Shown here in pieces: positions 21,936 through 33,750 of a stretch of DNA of 64,000 nt. Each line of letters starts with the position of its first letter. The stretch's first letter is position 1. The stretch comes from Lineus longissimus (taxonomy: Eukaryota > Nemertea > Pilidiophora > Heteronemertea > Lineidae): NCBI RefSeq assembly GCF_910592395.1, contig NC_088317.1, positions 13,270,001 to 13,334,000 of the forward strand, written 5' to 3'. Made by a program: the position numbers and the translations under genes. The notes below the pieces were generated by a model. It was given only the letters and a program-made list of their open reading frames with translations, did not search any database and had not been told where the DNA came from.

Positions 21936-24122
21936 ATGGCGTACCCCTCCGACGGCATCCTTTGTCTCACCACAAAGGACTGCGTCTGGTGGTGGGAAAC
22001 GGGCCGCGAAGACGCCTAAACCCTCTTCCGGTTCCGTTTCCGGGCATATAACCCGGAGGTCTACCAAACCTCCCGCCACCACCCTTCCGTCAGCCGAGTT
22101 CCGGTTCCGGCCGCAGCTGCGAAGGATGCGGGATCAGACATCATCAATGTCTGTGGTCCCAAGGGAGACTTACATCCAGTAAGTCTTCAAGGGTTTAATA
22201 TACCCCGGACCTCAGGGAACCTTCCGGTTCCTCTGTCGTCCGCTCCCCCGAGTACAAGCCCTTTGTACCCGCGGGAGCACCCTGCTTCCGGTCCGCCGAT
22301 TGCAGTTCCGGTTGCTGACGCGGGTTCCCGTTTATCAGTAACCGAAGACTCTACTGGGGGTTTTTCTCAGTCTTTACTGCGAAATAACCCCAGTCCTCAC
22401 GGACACAGTAGAGTAGGGACGGACTTTATAACGCCACCTCCGAAACGCCATGCGTCTTCGGTAACAGCGTTTCCGCCCTCCGTACCTCCTTCTAAAAGGG
22501 CAACCGGTAGCTCCATACCGGCGAAGGAGTTACGGGCATTTCCGGTTTCGGACTTCGTCCTGCCGGAAATGCAGGCACCTCCCTACGTTGGCCAACCTCT
22601 CAGGTGGAGCCAACCGGAAGTGCCACCCCCTCCTCGTAGCAGAGGCTTCGTTCCCATGGAACGAGCTACGCAGAGGGGACATCTGAATTCTGGTTCAGAA
22701 TATGGGCATCTTCCGCTTCCGGAAGACCCATTCGCCCGTACATACGGCTTCGAGGGTTCGCTTATGCGCTCACCCTCGCCTCAACCGCCCGTCGTTGAGA
22801 GAAGCCGCACGTCGGGTCCGGAACCCGAGTCGGGACAGCAACTGTCCCAGCTCATCCAGATGGTAGCGGGTCTTACTGATAGACTCAGCCATCTGGAGCA
22901 GGGTTCCGGTTCCTCTGGTGCGCCTGGTCCCATCGGATACCCACCATCCGACTCCTCTATTTTAGAGGAATTTTCTGAGAACGAGAGTTCTCAGCCAGGC
23001 TACCGCTCCCCCAATCAGGAGGAGCTGTCACCAGAGGAGGCCAGTATCTTGTCGGATATGAGGACACTCAGATCCTTGATCAGAGCGTACCTCCCGCAGG
23101 ATCTGTGCCCTACCCCGCCGGAACTGCCAGCCTTATCAACACGAACCTTTTCACTTTGGGGACAGGAAGTGGATCCCAATCCACAGGTTTCTCAGCGCGC
23201 CACTCGGGCACTTGAATTCCTTCCTCCCTCCCCGTCGGTGGTAGCAGTCTCTGAACTTTTGGAGCGTACAATCAGAGACTCCCAAGGCGCCCACCAACGT
23301 ACTTCCATCCCTGTCCTTCCGGCAGTCGGACCGGAAGCTTGGTGCAAACCGGGAAAGTTGTTCACGCACAACTTCCTCCCGTTAGGCAGTACCGCGCTGA
23401 CTATTATCGAGTCAGCTCGGCCGGCTGTCCAGCTGCAGCATCGACTTCCATATTAAAGGACGATGTACAGCTGGACCAACTTGTGCCTAGGGTGACCTCC
23501 TCCTCGGCTTACCGAGAACTTAGAGCACAAGAGGGTCTGGCCAAAAACACGTTAGCGGTGCTCTCCTACACAGAGCACACTAACCTGGTCCTAGCCAGAT
23601 CCCTAAAGGATAATGAGTCACTATCTGATGACACAAAATCGCTTGTGACATCCTTGTCACATTCGATTAGGCACGCTATTGCTCTGTCTGCCAAGACCGC
23701 AGCAAATAGCGTCCTACTCCGTAGAGACGCCGCACTGGGCTCTCTCAAGGTCATTAGGAAGGGGCCTTAAGAACCGCTCCTATGGACGGCCTTTCCTGTT
23801 CGCAGATTCTGTACAAAAGGCGGCTCAAGCACAGAAAGTATGGGACAAATTATATGCCCCCACTGCGACACAGAGGGCCAAGACCTCTCTACCTAACGCT
23901 AGAAAGATAGAGAGGCCCCAGCAGGCATCGGGTTCAATCCCGTACGCCAGGCAGGTCCTGCCTAGGCCTACCCCGTCTAGTCAGCCTGCTCCTGCTGGAT
24001 CCTTCCGACGGGAAGCGGAGGGTCGCCGGACTGGAAAGAGGAAAAATACTTCCTCTAACCAGGGTGGATCCGGTCCGACTAAGCACTCCTTTCGTCCAAG
24101 GGGTGCAGGCCGGAAGAAGTGA
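21936..24122 (+). pseudogene. DIRS ORF1 (gag-like), frameshifted
   Basis: The frame opening at ATG 21936 is the likely gag start. It is broken by TAA at 22017-22019, shifts frame near 23425 and shifts back near 23755. The N-terminal half is Pro/Ser/Arg-rich without motifs. The C-terminal half contains a helical region (VLSYTEHTNLVLARSL) followed by YGRPFLF and a basic, Gly-rich tail ending at 24122. This order fits DIRS ORF1 products, which are assumed to package the RNA. The longest uninterrupted piece is 22263-23456. No zinc knuckle is seen. The copy cannot make a full-length product without recoding. Confidence 0.7.
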
Positions 24123-26238
24123 CTCCCCCCTCATTTCTCCTCCCGGGCGCAAAAAGGAGCCGACTCCGGTAGTCGGGGGCCGTCTGCAAAAATTTGCAGA
24201 CGTTTGGGACGATTGGTGCCCAAAGGGGTCCCCAGTCCCAAACATGTTGAGGTACGGAGTGAAGCTAGATTTCAACCGTACCCCCCCCCCCCCCCCCCCC
24301 GACTACCATATATCCAACCCCAGTTCAGCCACCGAAGGACCCAGTCAAGGCCTCTGCCCTCCAAGCAGAGGTCGCGACATTACTGGAGAAGCAAGCTATC
24401 CAGGTCCTTCAAAATCCATGCTCCCCGGCTTTTACAGCCACGTTTTCTTGGTTCCCAAGAAAGCAGGGACATGGAGGCTGATCATAGACCTTTCCAGGTT
24501 AAACACCTTCTTGAATGTTCCTCATTTCAAGATGGAAACCACCAGGTCTATAGCAACGGCGATACAGCCCAACGATTGGGAGGTATCGATGGATTGAACG
24601 GATGCGTACTTACATGTACCGATCCATCCAGACTATCAACACTTCCTTCGATTCCATTACGAAGGAAAGACGTATCAATTCAGGGCCCTGCCATTCGGTC
24701 TGGCATCGGCACCCCTAATTTTTACGATGATAGTCACAGCCTTCGTCACTTCCTTTCACGTGATGGGGTTCAAGCTCCATCACTACCTAGACGATTGGCT
24801 ACTCCGTTGCAAATCGCGGGAACTACTACTGCAACAACTTCAGGTTCTAAAGCAAAAAGTAGTTTCCGCAGGTTGGATTATCAACGAAACAAAGTCAGAA
24901 TTCATACCATCCCAAGACTTCGTTTACGTTGGAGTTCGGTTCCTTACGGCCATAGGGAAAATGCTGCCCCTGGACAGGATAAAGAAAATTATTCATCTCG
25001 TCGCAGAATTCAGAGGAAGGACTCGAGCTCCCGCAAGGCGATGTTTGAGCCTTTTGGGACTTCTGAATTCGGCAGCAGACCAAATCCCTCTTGGCCGTCT
25101 ATATATGCGTCCCATCCAGATGTTTCTAATGTCTCTATGGAAACCCCACAGGGACCCATTAGACAAGTTGGTATTGATACCTCAATACCTACTCAAGAAC
25201 GTCTTGAACTTCTGGGAGTTGGAGACTCGTCTCCAAAGCGGTGTAGATCTTGCTCCACCGCCCCCAGAAGTGTCCCTGTTCACAGATGCTTCTCTACTAG
25301 GGTGGGGAGCACATCTGAACAACGGGGACATGTCCATAAGGGGTCTATGGACAAGGGAGGAGACCATTCTTTCAATAAATATATTGGAAATGAAGGCTGT
25401 CCTTCTTGCCGTGAGGGCTCTTTCCCTTCACCTGAAGAATCGGAGAGTAACCCTGTTCTCCGACAATTCTACAGTAGTAGCATATGTCAGGAGACAGGGA
25501 GGCACAAAGTCCGGCATTCTTTGCCAGCTAACTTGGGAGCTTTACCATCTTTGTGCCGACCTTGGAGTATCGATATGTGCCAGACACATACCGGGCAAAC
25601 GCAACATCCTTGCCGACGCCCTGTCCCGTCAGGACAAACTAGTCCAGACAGAGTGGACACTCCATCAGGAGATTGTAGATGACCTTTGTCGCCTTTGGCA
25701 ATCTCTGAAGGTAGATCTGTTCGCCACCAGGCTGAACATTCGCCTTCCCATCTATTACTCGACTCCACTTCCGGACGAAGAGGCCCTGGAAGTCGACAGC
25801 CTTACAGCCTCTTGGGTCGGGCTGAACGCATATGCGTTTCCACCCCTCCCACTCATCCAACCAGTCCTGAACAAGATCTTGACCAGCCACCCGGTGAGAA
25901 TAACTCTCATCGCACCTTGCTGGCCAAATCAGGCCTGGTTCCCAGCCTGGCTTGAGCTCCTGATAGACCACCCCAGGAGTCTTCCTACTTGGAAGCACCT
26001 CCTGTGGCACCCCCTGGGGAGATGCTACCACCAGAATCCTGGATTTTTCAAGTTTCACGCCTGGAACTTATCCAGTTGCATCTCCACCAGAGAGGCTTTT
26101 CGGACATCGCTGTCAAACGCATGTCCGCACCTCAAAGGGGGTCTACCCTTGATGTGTATCAAGGAAAGTGGTCCACCTTCACTTCCTGGTGCAGGGAGAA
26201 CGGAGTTAATCCGATCTCTCCCTCTATATACAGATTAG
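24064..26238 (+). pseudogene. DIRS RT / RNase H / methyltransferase-like ORF, damaged
   Basis: The ORF overlaps the end of gag. RT motifs are visible: VFLVPKKAGTWRLIIDLS, LPFGLASAP and the active-site box YLDDW (near 24785). RNase H follows (FTDASLLGWG near 25285, then LADALSR). A C-terminal region beginning VDLFATR and containing AYAFPP matches the domain usually called methyltransferase in DIRS elements. Lesions: a 20-base C run at 24281-24300 shifts the frame, a compensating shift lies near 24425, and TGA interrupts at 24595-24597 just before the TDAYLHV motif. A long alternative frame at 24204-25682 is a shadow. The end overlaps the recombinase by ~250 bp, as is usual in DIRS. Confidence 0.85.
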
Positions 26239-27128
26239 TTGATTTCTTTATTGAATTATTCACGGAAAGACAACTGTCTGTCACGGCTATAAAAGGGTAC
26301 AAGTCCGCCATCGCTTCTACCCTCCGTGTTTTAAGCACCTGGGATCTTCGTTGGGAGGACCAAATAACCCCTCTTTTCAGAGGAATGTTATTAGAGCGTC
26401 CTAGACCGGTTCACAACACCCCTAAATGGGACCTTTCTGTTGTCCTTAAGGTGCTCATGAGGCATCCTTTCGAACCCATGTCTATTTCATCCATGAAATA
26501 TCTGACACTCAAAACGGTCTTTCTAGTAGCCTTGGCTACCGCCCAACGGAGATCAGAGCTCCATGCACTTTCTTTTAAGAAGCTGGCTTCTGGAGAGGGA
26601 GGGGAGGTTATCCTGGCTTTCATACCAGGCTTTCTGGCGAAGAACCAGGGACCGGCCGCCTCTCGGCCCCCGGTTACTATTCCCTCTCTGTCAGGAACGA
26701 TCTCTTATGATCTTCCTGACAGAACTTTATATCCCGTCAGGGCCCTAAAGTTCTACATAAATAGGACAAAACCTCCCGGTATCCGCCAGGGGAGAGAGCG
26801 TTTTTTTTTGTCCTATAAGGAGGGAAATAAACGAGAGATAGCGGCCGCCACTATTTCAAGGTGGATTGTGGAGACTATTCATCTTTCCTACAACACCTTG
26901 AGGACTTCCTCTGATCTTCGTGCGCTAGCTAACATCTCAGCGCACGAAGTTAGAGCACTAGCCACCACCTGGGCTAACTACCGAGGAGTTGCTCTTCAAG
27001 AAGTCGTTTCCGCTGCATGTTGGAGTAATCACTCCACATTCTCTCGTTTCTACCTGCGAGACGTTTCTTCCCTCGTAGATGGCATGCACACAATCGGCCC
27101 GATTGTGTCTGCGGGGCATATTGTTTGA
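25989..27128 (+). CDS. DIRS tyrosine recombinase
   Basis: This open frame of 379 codons starts at ATG 25989, in a different frame from RT, and overlaps it. An N-terminal core-binding-like helix region (WSTFTSWCREN, ...AIKGYKSAIAS) precedes the catalytic domain. Catalytic residues of the tyrosine-recombinase family are visible: the first Arg in AQRRSELHAL, HEVR, and the nucleophile Tyr in SRFYLRDV close to the C terminus. This protein would integrate the circular DNA copy. It is the only ORF of this copy without a lesion, so it may retain activity if expressed. Confidence 0.9.
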   Translation: MEAPPVAPPGEMLPPESWIFQVSRLELIQLHLHQRGFSDIAVKRMSAPQRGSTLDVYQGKWSTFTSWCRENGVNPISPSIYRLVDFFIELFTERQLSVTAIKGYKSAIASTLRVLSTWDLRWEDQITPLFRGMLLERPRPVHNTPKWDLSVVLKVLMRHPFEPMSISSMKYLTLKTVFLVALATAQRRSELHALSFKKLASGEGGEVILAFIPGFLAKNQGPAASRPPVTIPSLSGTISYDLPDRTLYPVRALKFYINRTKPPGIRQGRERFFLSYKEGNKREIAAATISRWIVETIHLSYNTLRTSSDLRALANISAHEVRALATTWANYRGVALQEVVSAACWSNHSTFSRFYLRDVSSLVDGMHTIGPIVSAGHIV

Positions 27129-27556
27129 TCCTGGTTAGATCAAAAGAGGGGGGGAGCCCGATTGAAGAGTCAAACGCGCATCTTGCGCCATTTTTGATAT
27201 ACCCTATCTTCAACAATCCAGGCAACCCCTAGTAGACTAGAAAGGACGCAATTTCTTATTGTTGTTTAGCAATAACTCATTCTACACCCTTGAACATGCC
27301 TTACTTGCTCTAAGCTCTGTTGCCGGAAAGAAGATGGTTTTATTACGCAATTCTAGCGCTTTCCGGAGAATGGGTCTATTACTCTCTATAATTCGATTGT
27401 AATACCGAGATCAAAATACCGGTCCCCCGGTTCTCCCCATTTCTTTCCCCTGGCGGTCCTCCTTAGCTAATATGCCGGTGGTGCCTCCTTGATGGAACAA
27501 CAGCTCAGCCTTAGGTAAGTCCTCGTTTCCCACCTCCAATAGGTTGCTGGGATTCG

Positions 27557-27665
27557 ATGCAAAAGTGTTCCATAGGTAAGTTTGAATGACACAAAATGCC
27601 CATTTCCTTACAAGAAATGGGCATTTTGTTAGTTCATACTTACCTATGGAACACGGCCCTCCCGC
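27557..27665. repeat. DIRS internal complementary region
   Basis: The first half (around TTCCATAGGTAAGTTTGAAT) is complementary to the outermost left end at 21367-21412. The second half (around TTCATACTTACCTATGG) is complementary to the right end near 27855-27885. The junction is the imperfect palindrome CCCATTTCCTTACAAGAAAT. This region templates completion of the circular intermediate. Confidence 0.85.
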
Positions 27666-27707
27666 CGTCCCCACAAAGGGGACATACTCTTTGTTAACGC
27701 TCAAGAG

Positions 27708-27917
27708 TAAGACTGAATATGGCGGTATGAGATCGGCGCGATCTCGCGGGATCGGTCAGGGCGCCGCCTGGCGGCCGATCTGTTAACTCAGTTCTCCCTT
27801 TAGAAAATTAAAGGGATACTCTTGTGTTTGAGCCCAAATGGAGTAACATGCAAAAGTGTTCCATAGGTAAGTATGAACTAACAAAATGACCATTTCTTCT
27901 AAGGAAATGGGCATTTG
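27708..27917 (-). repeat. DIRS right inverted terminal repeat
   Basis: Inverse of the left terminus from the ATATGGCGG motif outward. It ends with CCATTTCTTCTAAGGAAATG, matching the centre of the internal complementary region with two differences. The element border is near 27917. Confidence 0.85.
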
Positions 27918-28080
27918 GCTGCATCCACTTCATCAATGTCCAGACAACAGTCGGTTCATTTGACCATTGTAAAGCACCAGGCCCCACCTCACAAAATACA
28001 CTGTAATAATTATGTACCTTGTGTCCATGTGCATGTTATTAGTTCCACCAACGCTGCATGAAGACAAGGACTCCACTCTT

Positions 28081-28177
28081 TGACGTCACCACACAACTCC
28101 TTGACGTCATCACACACCCCACTACTCAGTGCAACAGCAATAGAAATACTTTACGTCATAATAGCAGGGTGACGTCA
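28081..28177 (+). promoter_or_regulatory. Cluster of four CRE motifs, putative LINE promoter
   Basis: TGACGTCA occurs at 28081-28088, 28102-28109 and 28170-28177, and TTACGTCA at 28151-28158. A YY1-like AAACATGGCGGC follows at 28336-28347. LINEs need internal promoters in their 5' UTR, and YY1 sites position transcription in some mammalian L1s. The cluster is a good candidate for this element's promoter. Function is inferred. Confidence 0.55.
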
Positions 28178-28716
28178 ACTCAGTACTTCAGCATGCACTG
28201 ATATAGCAAGAAGGTCTTTCGCACCAGCACTTCTGCGTGCTAGATGTTACAGCTTCACGTTGCTCATAATAACGGTACCAACACACACTTGACCCTTGCC
28301 TTCACCTCAGTATCCATTTCCTTTTGGAAGGAGTAAAACATGGCGGCCTGTTCGATTTTCCGGCTCTTACGAAGGGAGGATTTTTCCGTAAATTAGGACT
28401 TAATTAGAAATGTTTTGAACTTTTGTAAGGAAGAGATAGAAGACACACTGTATCTGTGTAAGTTAGAACAGGTTATATTCCAGTTCAGTGGGCTTCTTAT
28501 GACAAAAAAGACATTTTGAAATAGCCCGTAACAAGGACAGTACATTAAGTGTACATTTAGAGGTCTGAGTGCATACGAGTACATGTACTTGTACTTGTAC
28601 ATGTACTGCAGAACATTTGATCTATTGCTCGTCACGCTTGAGTGAGAACTCAAGTGAGCATTGCGAGATAAATAATATACGCGTGTCAAGTCCATTCTGC
28701 ATGACGCGATCGTGCT

Positions 28717-30183
28717 ATGGCCTCAAAAACATTGGATGAATTCTGTGTCAAAATGGATACGCCACGGCAGGCTGGTAGTAAGTGCAAAGCCAGTCAGAGT
28801 ACGCCTGATCACGATGGATCGGGCAGTCCTGATCTGAAATCAGTACGAATTGACCAGGATAACGATGATGAACCGGCTGATAGTGATGTCGAGGATAAGA
28901 CATGTCAGAACGATTTGAGTAGTCAGGTGCAAAGTCACGACAGTGTCAAACCTTTGCATACGGTTAAATCGCTGATAGAACAACCGCTTTTGTCATACAT
29001 GGTTTCGGCGCGACAGTCCGGAACTCCTGATAACGTTAAAAAGGCTGTGCTCGGTTTTTTCGATTCGAAACAAGTAACGGAGGCGAAGAACACTCTTTGG
29101 GCTAATGCTAATTTAGATATAATCGGCAGGAGAATAAGTCGGAAAACCACTGCCGTGAGAAATGAGAAGGACGCTGACGTATCAGATGTTGTGAGTGCAA
29201 TTCTTAAGTTAGAAAAAGAGGACTGTGTTCCATCCTTCGTAATATCTGCTTACGATTTGTGCAGAATCCCGCGTTCCATGCCAGAGAAACTCAATAATAT
29301 CTCTTTGGTAGATCGCCTGAGCAAACTTGAGGCGAAAATGTCGAGAATACAGGAGACAGTTGTTAAAAACGCCAATGACATTCATTCACTAGAAGAGAAA
29401 TCAATTAGTAAAGAGAGAACTGATGCTAAAATCGTCGAGATGACTGCTTTCGAGTCTATCTGGCCCAAAACCCAGAACAAAGTCGGTGATGAAAGAATAC
29501 TTGTTGCGGAGGGTGAGCAGTGTCATGACAGGAGTGAAATTGGTGAATCCGTTGGTCCTACTAGTACCCGCACATACTCAAGTATGGCTCAATCTCAGGG
29601 ACTCAAAAGTTCCCGGGGTGTTCGTGGAGGGCGTGAGAGTGCACGTGGCGGTCGAGGGAAACTGTCACGTAGTAATCTGGTACATCATAACGTTCTCCGC
29701 CTCACAGGCAGTAATCAGTTGATTAATAGTGATAACAATTGCGATCGTGAAAGTGATTCGGAGGACTTCCAAATTGGAAAACATGAGTATAAACGTCAAA
29801 AACGTAAGGAACGGCGAAAACATAAAATAATCATGGGAAAGTCTACCGATAGTTCTAAAGTGAAAGGTGCCCCTTTTCCTTGTCGTGATGTTTTTGTTTA
29901 TCGGCTAGACAAGGCTACTAACGAGGAGGACTTAAGAAATTTCATCGAGGAAAATTCCATTGAAGTAAAATCAGTCGAGTGTAGATCTCACGAAAATGCA
30001 AAGTTTAAATCATTTCAAGTTAGTGTTACCAAGACAGATTATCATAAAATGTTCGATGAACTATTGTGGCCTGGTGGTGTGTGTGTAAGAAAGTACATAA
30101 GACCAAGGGACAGTTCCGAAAATATCTCTCCGGAAGTCGGGGGTAGCCAAAACAGATACAGTAATGTTAATGGTACCAAATAA
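28717..30183 (+). CDS. LINE ORF1 protein
   Basis: 488 codons from ATG 28717. The N-terminal third is acidic and low-complexity. The middle (about residues 155-230) includes LVDRLSKLEAKMSRIQ, a predicted coiled coil. A Gly/Arg-rich stretch (RGVRGGRESARGGRG) and a basic KRQKRKERRKHK segment follow. The C-terminal ~80 residues begin CRDVFVYRLDKAT and end CVRKYIRP, a small alpha/beta RNA-binding-like domain common in CR1-type ORF1 proteins. The product would bind element RNA. The frame is fully open. Its stop overlaps the start of ORF2 by about 20 bp. Confidence 0.75.
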   Translation: MASKTLDEFCVKMDTPRQAGSKCKASQSTPDHDGSGSPDLKSVRIDQDNDDEPADSDVEDKTCQNDLSSQVQSHDSVKPLHTVKSLIEQPLLSYMVSARQSGTPDNVKKAVLGFFDSKQVTEAKNTLWANANLDIIGRRISRKTTAVRNEKDADVSDVVSAILKLEKEDCVPSFVISAYDLCRIPRSMPEKLNNISLVDRLSKLEAKMSRIQETVVKNANDIHSLEEKSISKERTDAKIVEMTAFESIWPKTQNKVGDERILVAEGEQCHDRSEIGESVGPTSTRTYSSMAQSQGLKSSRGVRGGRESARGGRGKLSRSNLVHHNVLRLTGSNQLINSDNNCDRESDSEDFQIGKHEYKRQKRKERRKHKIIMGKSTDSSKVKGAPFPCRDVFVYRLDKATNEEDLRNFIEENSIEVKSVECRSHENAKFKSFQVSVTKTDYHKMFDELLWPGGVCVRKYIRPRDSSENISPEVGGSQNRYSNVNGTK

Positions 30184-33100
30184 TCTTTCTGTGTTGTTTA
30201 TAATATTAATCATGGTATTAAGCGTTTGTACTTATAATACTCAGGGACTTGGGAGTGGTAAAATAGACTACATATCGCACTTACTAGACAATCATGACAT
30301 TGTGTTGCTTCAGGAAACTTGGCTCTTGAAAGACAATTTGAACTTTATAGCGGATCGTATTCCAGATGTATGTACTCATGGTATCTCTGCTGTCGATGAT
30401 TCCAAACCTTTGGTTGGGAGACCGTATGGGGGGTGTTCTATAATATGGAAGAAATCAATTGTGTGGGAAGCTATTCCTGTCTTAAATTTCAATAGCAAGC
30501 GAATATGTGCTGTAAGATTTAAGCTTTCACCAGATACTACCTTACTGGTCGTAGATACTTATATGCCGTGTGATTTTAGAGTGGGTAATTTACCTGAATA
30601 TCTTAGCATATTAGATGAGATAGCTGGGATAGCAGCTTCTACAGGTGCAGACCATTTGATCATAGGTGGCGACTTTAACACTGACTTTAATAGGGATTCT
30701 CAAAACAGTCGGGCCTTATTGCCGTTTATTGCTACCGAAAGTTTGGAGAGAGCCACACGGTTCCCACGTTCCGATATTCAGTATACTCATGAGAGTAAAA
30801 TAACAGGAGTGAAATCGTCACTGGACCACTTTTTAATAAGTGCGAATCTCTTACCGTTGGTAACTCGTCATACATCAGTTCATGAATGAGATAATTTGTC
30901 GGATCATTTTCCTATATCGATGTCCGTGGAGTTAAGTCCTGACCGTTTTTTTGAGACAGTACATCCCCCCTTGAAAGAAAATTAGACTGGGCAAATGTAA
31001 ATGAACATGATATTGCCGCATATCGGCACACATTAGATGGATGTCTTAACAATATTGCAATTCCGCACCTCCTCATTCAATGTGATTATTTCTACTGTCG
31101 TAACCATACTGACTTAATTGATGCCCTCTTCAAGGATATTGTAGATGCACGTATGTCTTCTAGTGAAAGGAACATTCCTTATAAAGTACATTCCGACAAA
31201 AAGGTCGTGCCAGGCTGGAATGACTATGTGGCGGAGCCAAAAAGGCAAGCCCTTTGTTGGCATAACATTTGGAAATCAAACGGGTCTCTGCGAAATTGTT
31301 TAATAGCCGATATCCGGCGTCGAACGCGAATGCAGTATCACTTATCAATCAAAACCACAAAGAAAAATGAAAAACGATTTATTGCCGATAGTTTGGCAAA
31401 CAATATGCTGTCGGGAAATGATAAAAACTTTTGGCGCGAGATAAAAAAGACAACCCGCGCGACTTCCCAATTACCAAACAATGTAGACGGACATGTTGGC
31501 GAGGAAGCTATATGTACACACCTGGCGGAAAAGTATGAAAATCTTTATAATTCAATCTCATATGACAGAAATGAAATGGATAATCTTCTCCTGGATATTA
31601 ACCGTAATATATCGGAAACATGTTGTGATCCGCAGAGTAAATGTCACGTACAACATGTGATAACAGTTGGGGATGTTACATCAGCTATCAACTCGTTAAA
31701 CCATCATAAAAATGATGGTGACAGCATTCTCTCTACGAACCATCTTAAGTATGGTACAAATAAGTTATGTGTTATGATGTCACTTTTATTCAATAGCATG
31801 TTAAAGCATGGCTATGCTCCAGTGAACATGCTAAATAGTACAGTCATTACTATACCGAAGGATTCTAGGAAGTCTCTGAATGATTCGGCAAATTACCGTG
31901 GAATAGCCCTCAATAGTCCTTTTTGTAAACTTTTCGAAACAGTCATACTACAAAAATGTCAGGATGTTCTGAAATCGTCAGATATGCAGTTTGGTTATAA
32001 AAAAGGCGTGTCGACCAATGACTGTACCTTTGTTGTGAATGAAGTTGTCAGATACTCTCTAAATGGTGGAGGACAAGTATATGCAATGCTCTTAGATGCG
32101 AGCAAAGCGTTTGATAGGGTAGAATATACGAGATTAGTGAAAGTATTGCTTAAAAAACATATATGTCCTGTTATGGCACGGATGATTGCGAACTTGTACA
32201 TAAAACAGAAAATGCGGATACGCTGGGGTAAATCCCACTCAAATTATTTCAATGTTACAAATGGTGTGAAGCAAGGAGGGATACTTTCTCCATTTCTTTT
32301 TGTTAATTACATGGACGAACTACTGTTAAAACTAAAAGGTTCGGGATATGGTTGTTATATTGGCGCTACATTTGCAGGAGCTTATGCTTACGCTGACGAT
32401 ATTATTATTTTATGTCCAACAAAGTTTTCCTTGTCGGCCCAGCTAGATATAGCAGTTCAGTTCTCAAAGGATTATATGATCAAATTCAACCCAACCAAAT
32501 GCCAACTCCTATTTTTCAGTCTAGTAACCAAAACAGTGGGTGATATAATAATAAACTTTCAAGACATTCCTGTACGGGCTAATGGAACTGCTACCGACCT
32601 AGGAAACATCATAGGACCAGATTCTCAAGATAAAAATATTCTTAAGTCGATATCTGATTTTAACAGAAGGGTCAATGTCCTTTTGTCAAGGTTTCATTTC
32701 TGTAATTTTGAAACAAAGGTTAAACTTTTTCAATCGTTTTGTATGTCCCTGTATGGTTCCGTTCTGTGGGACCTCGGAGATAGGTCTGTCAACCTTTTGT
32801 ATACCGCATGGAGGAAGGCGGTCAGAAGAATTTTATCTGTACATCCCAGAACGCACTGTGTCTTATTACAACATTTAATTTTGTCAAGTCCGATAGAGGC
32901 TACTCTCCACAACAGATTTCTACGTTTCATGAGCAGGTCATCGGAAACAAATAATAACTACATTCAAATAGCCTTTCAGTTGGCATTAGATGGAAGCTCG
33001 TCCTCTGTGTCTAACTCTATCTCATACATTACTAATTTAATTGGGGCACCGCGTTCTACAATCGGGAACATCGACGCGGTGCCATACGTTCATCCTTCAG

Positions 33101-33210
33101 AAGCTATTTTGGTTCGGTCAAGTGCCATTAGGGATTTCCTCCATTTACTAGATACAAACCGCGGGGATGTAAATATAAAAACCATTGTTGATTTTTTGTG
33201 CACTGAGTAG
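30164..33210 (+). pseudogene. LINE ORF2: endonuclease and reverse transcriptase, broken between domains
   Basis: The endonuclease part (to 30889) shows TYNTQGL, LLQETWL, GGDFNTDF and SSLDHFLIS. A TGA at 30887-30889 precedes the SDHFPIS box, then the frame shifts near 30970 in a C run. From about 30975 the RT frame continues, with its long open section at 31153-33210. RT motifs include SKAFDRVEY, GVKQGGILSPFLF and the active-site box YADDI (near 32390). The family protein nicks target DNA and primes reverse transcription. With one stop and one frameshift this copy is probably inactive, although each domain alone is intact. Confidence 0.85.
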
Positions 33211-33355
33211 CACCCTGTAACCTGTATTCTGTGGAGTCGCGCCTGCACCATTTTTTTTGTATCACTGTGCATAATTTGTAATCATGTTTGTTTGTCTAGA
33301 CGTGTAAATGTAATTTATATATCGAATAAAGATACCAATATATATATATATATTT

Positions 33356-33750
33356 CAGCTGAGCGCCATGCCCTTGGGCCTCTTGTTGAGTGGGATGATT
33401 CAATTTATGAGCAACTATTAAACATGCCTATAAGAGATCGTCACAAAATTTAATTATCGGAGAGACCTATCAGCCCGAAAGTTGATATGTTCACATAGTG
33501 TGAGTTACATGATGGTAACCATAGCACTCAACCTTTACCCTCAAGCGCGGTATATTGAGTTGAGAGCTGGCGATCCCCTAGCGTCAACTCAGAGGTGACC
33601 CTGGTCGGCACCAGAGGCAGCTCACATTTATTAGTAGTGAGCGAATTCTCCATACTTCTAACGTTCTCCAGATATCCCTGCTGATTGTTGCTGGGGTGTG
33701 ATTGTGCTATTTGTCCGTGAAGCATGATTGTTCTTTGATTCATGTTTCAG
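33356..33750. other. Short intron remnant, no gene
   Basis: Between the LINE tail and the next complement exon. Nothing was recognised except the polypyrimidine tract and acceptor gtttcag ending at 33750. Confidence 0.5.

Larger units (their letters stand above)
21367..27917 (+). mobile_element. DIRS-type tyrosine-recombinase retrotransposon
   Basis: This 6.5-kb element has inverted terminal repeats (21367 to about 21560, inverse of about 27708-27917). An internal complementary region at about 27557-27665 joins sequences complementary to both outer ends. That architecture is diagnostic of DIRS elements, which replicate through a circular intermediate and integrate with a tyrosine recombinase instead of a DDE integrase. 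Gene order is gag, RT-RNase H-methyltransferase-like, then recombinase in an overlapping frame. Gag and RT carry frameshifts and stops while the recombinase is open. It sits in the 14.6-kb intron of the complement-like gene, same strand. Confidence 0.9.
27930..33355 (+). mobile_element. CR1/L2-like non-LTR retrotransposon (LINE)
   Basis: About 5.4 kb: a putative 5' UTR with regulatory motifs, ORF1 (28717-30183), ORF2 overlapping by ~20 bp (30164-33210, damaged), a short 3' UTR with AATAAA at about 33325, and an (AT)n tail ending near 33353. The apurinic-type endonuclease plus RT and the ORF1 type suggest the CR1/L2/Rex group, but the clade is inferred only from motifs. The 5' border is not resolved and no target duplication was found. 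It lies in the same intron and orientation as the host gene. Confidence 0.8.

Noticed and set aside
24204-25682. 492-codon open frame overlapping the DIRS RT
   Set aside because: It shows no RT, RNase H or other motif. The adjacent frame carries all the expected DIRS motifs, so this is a shadow frame made long by GC-rich coding bias.
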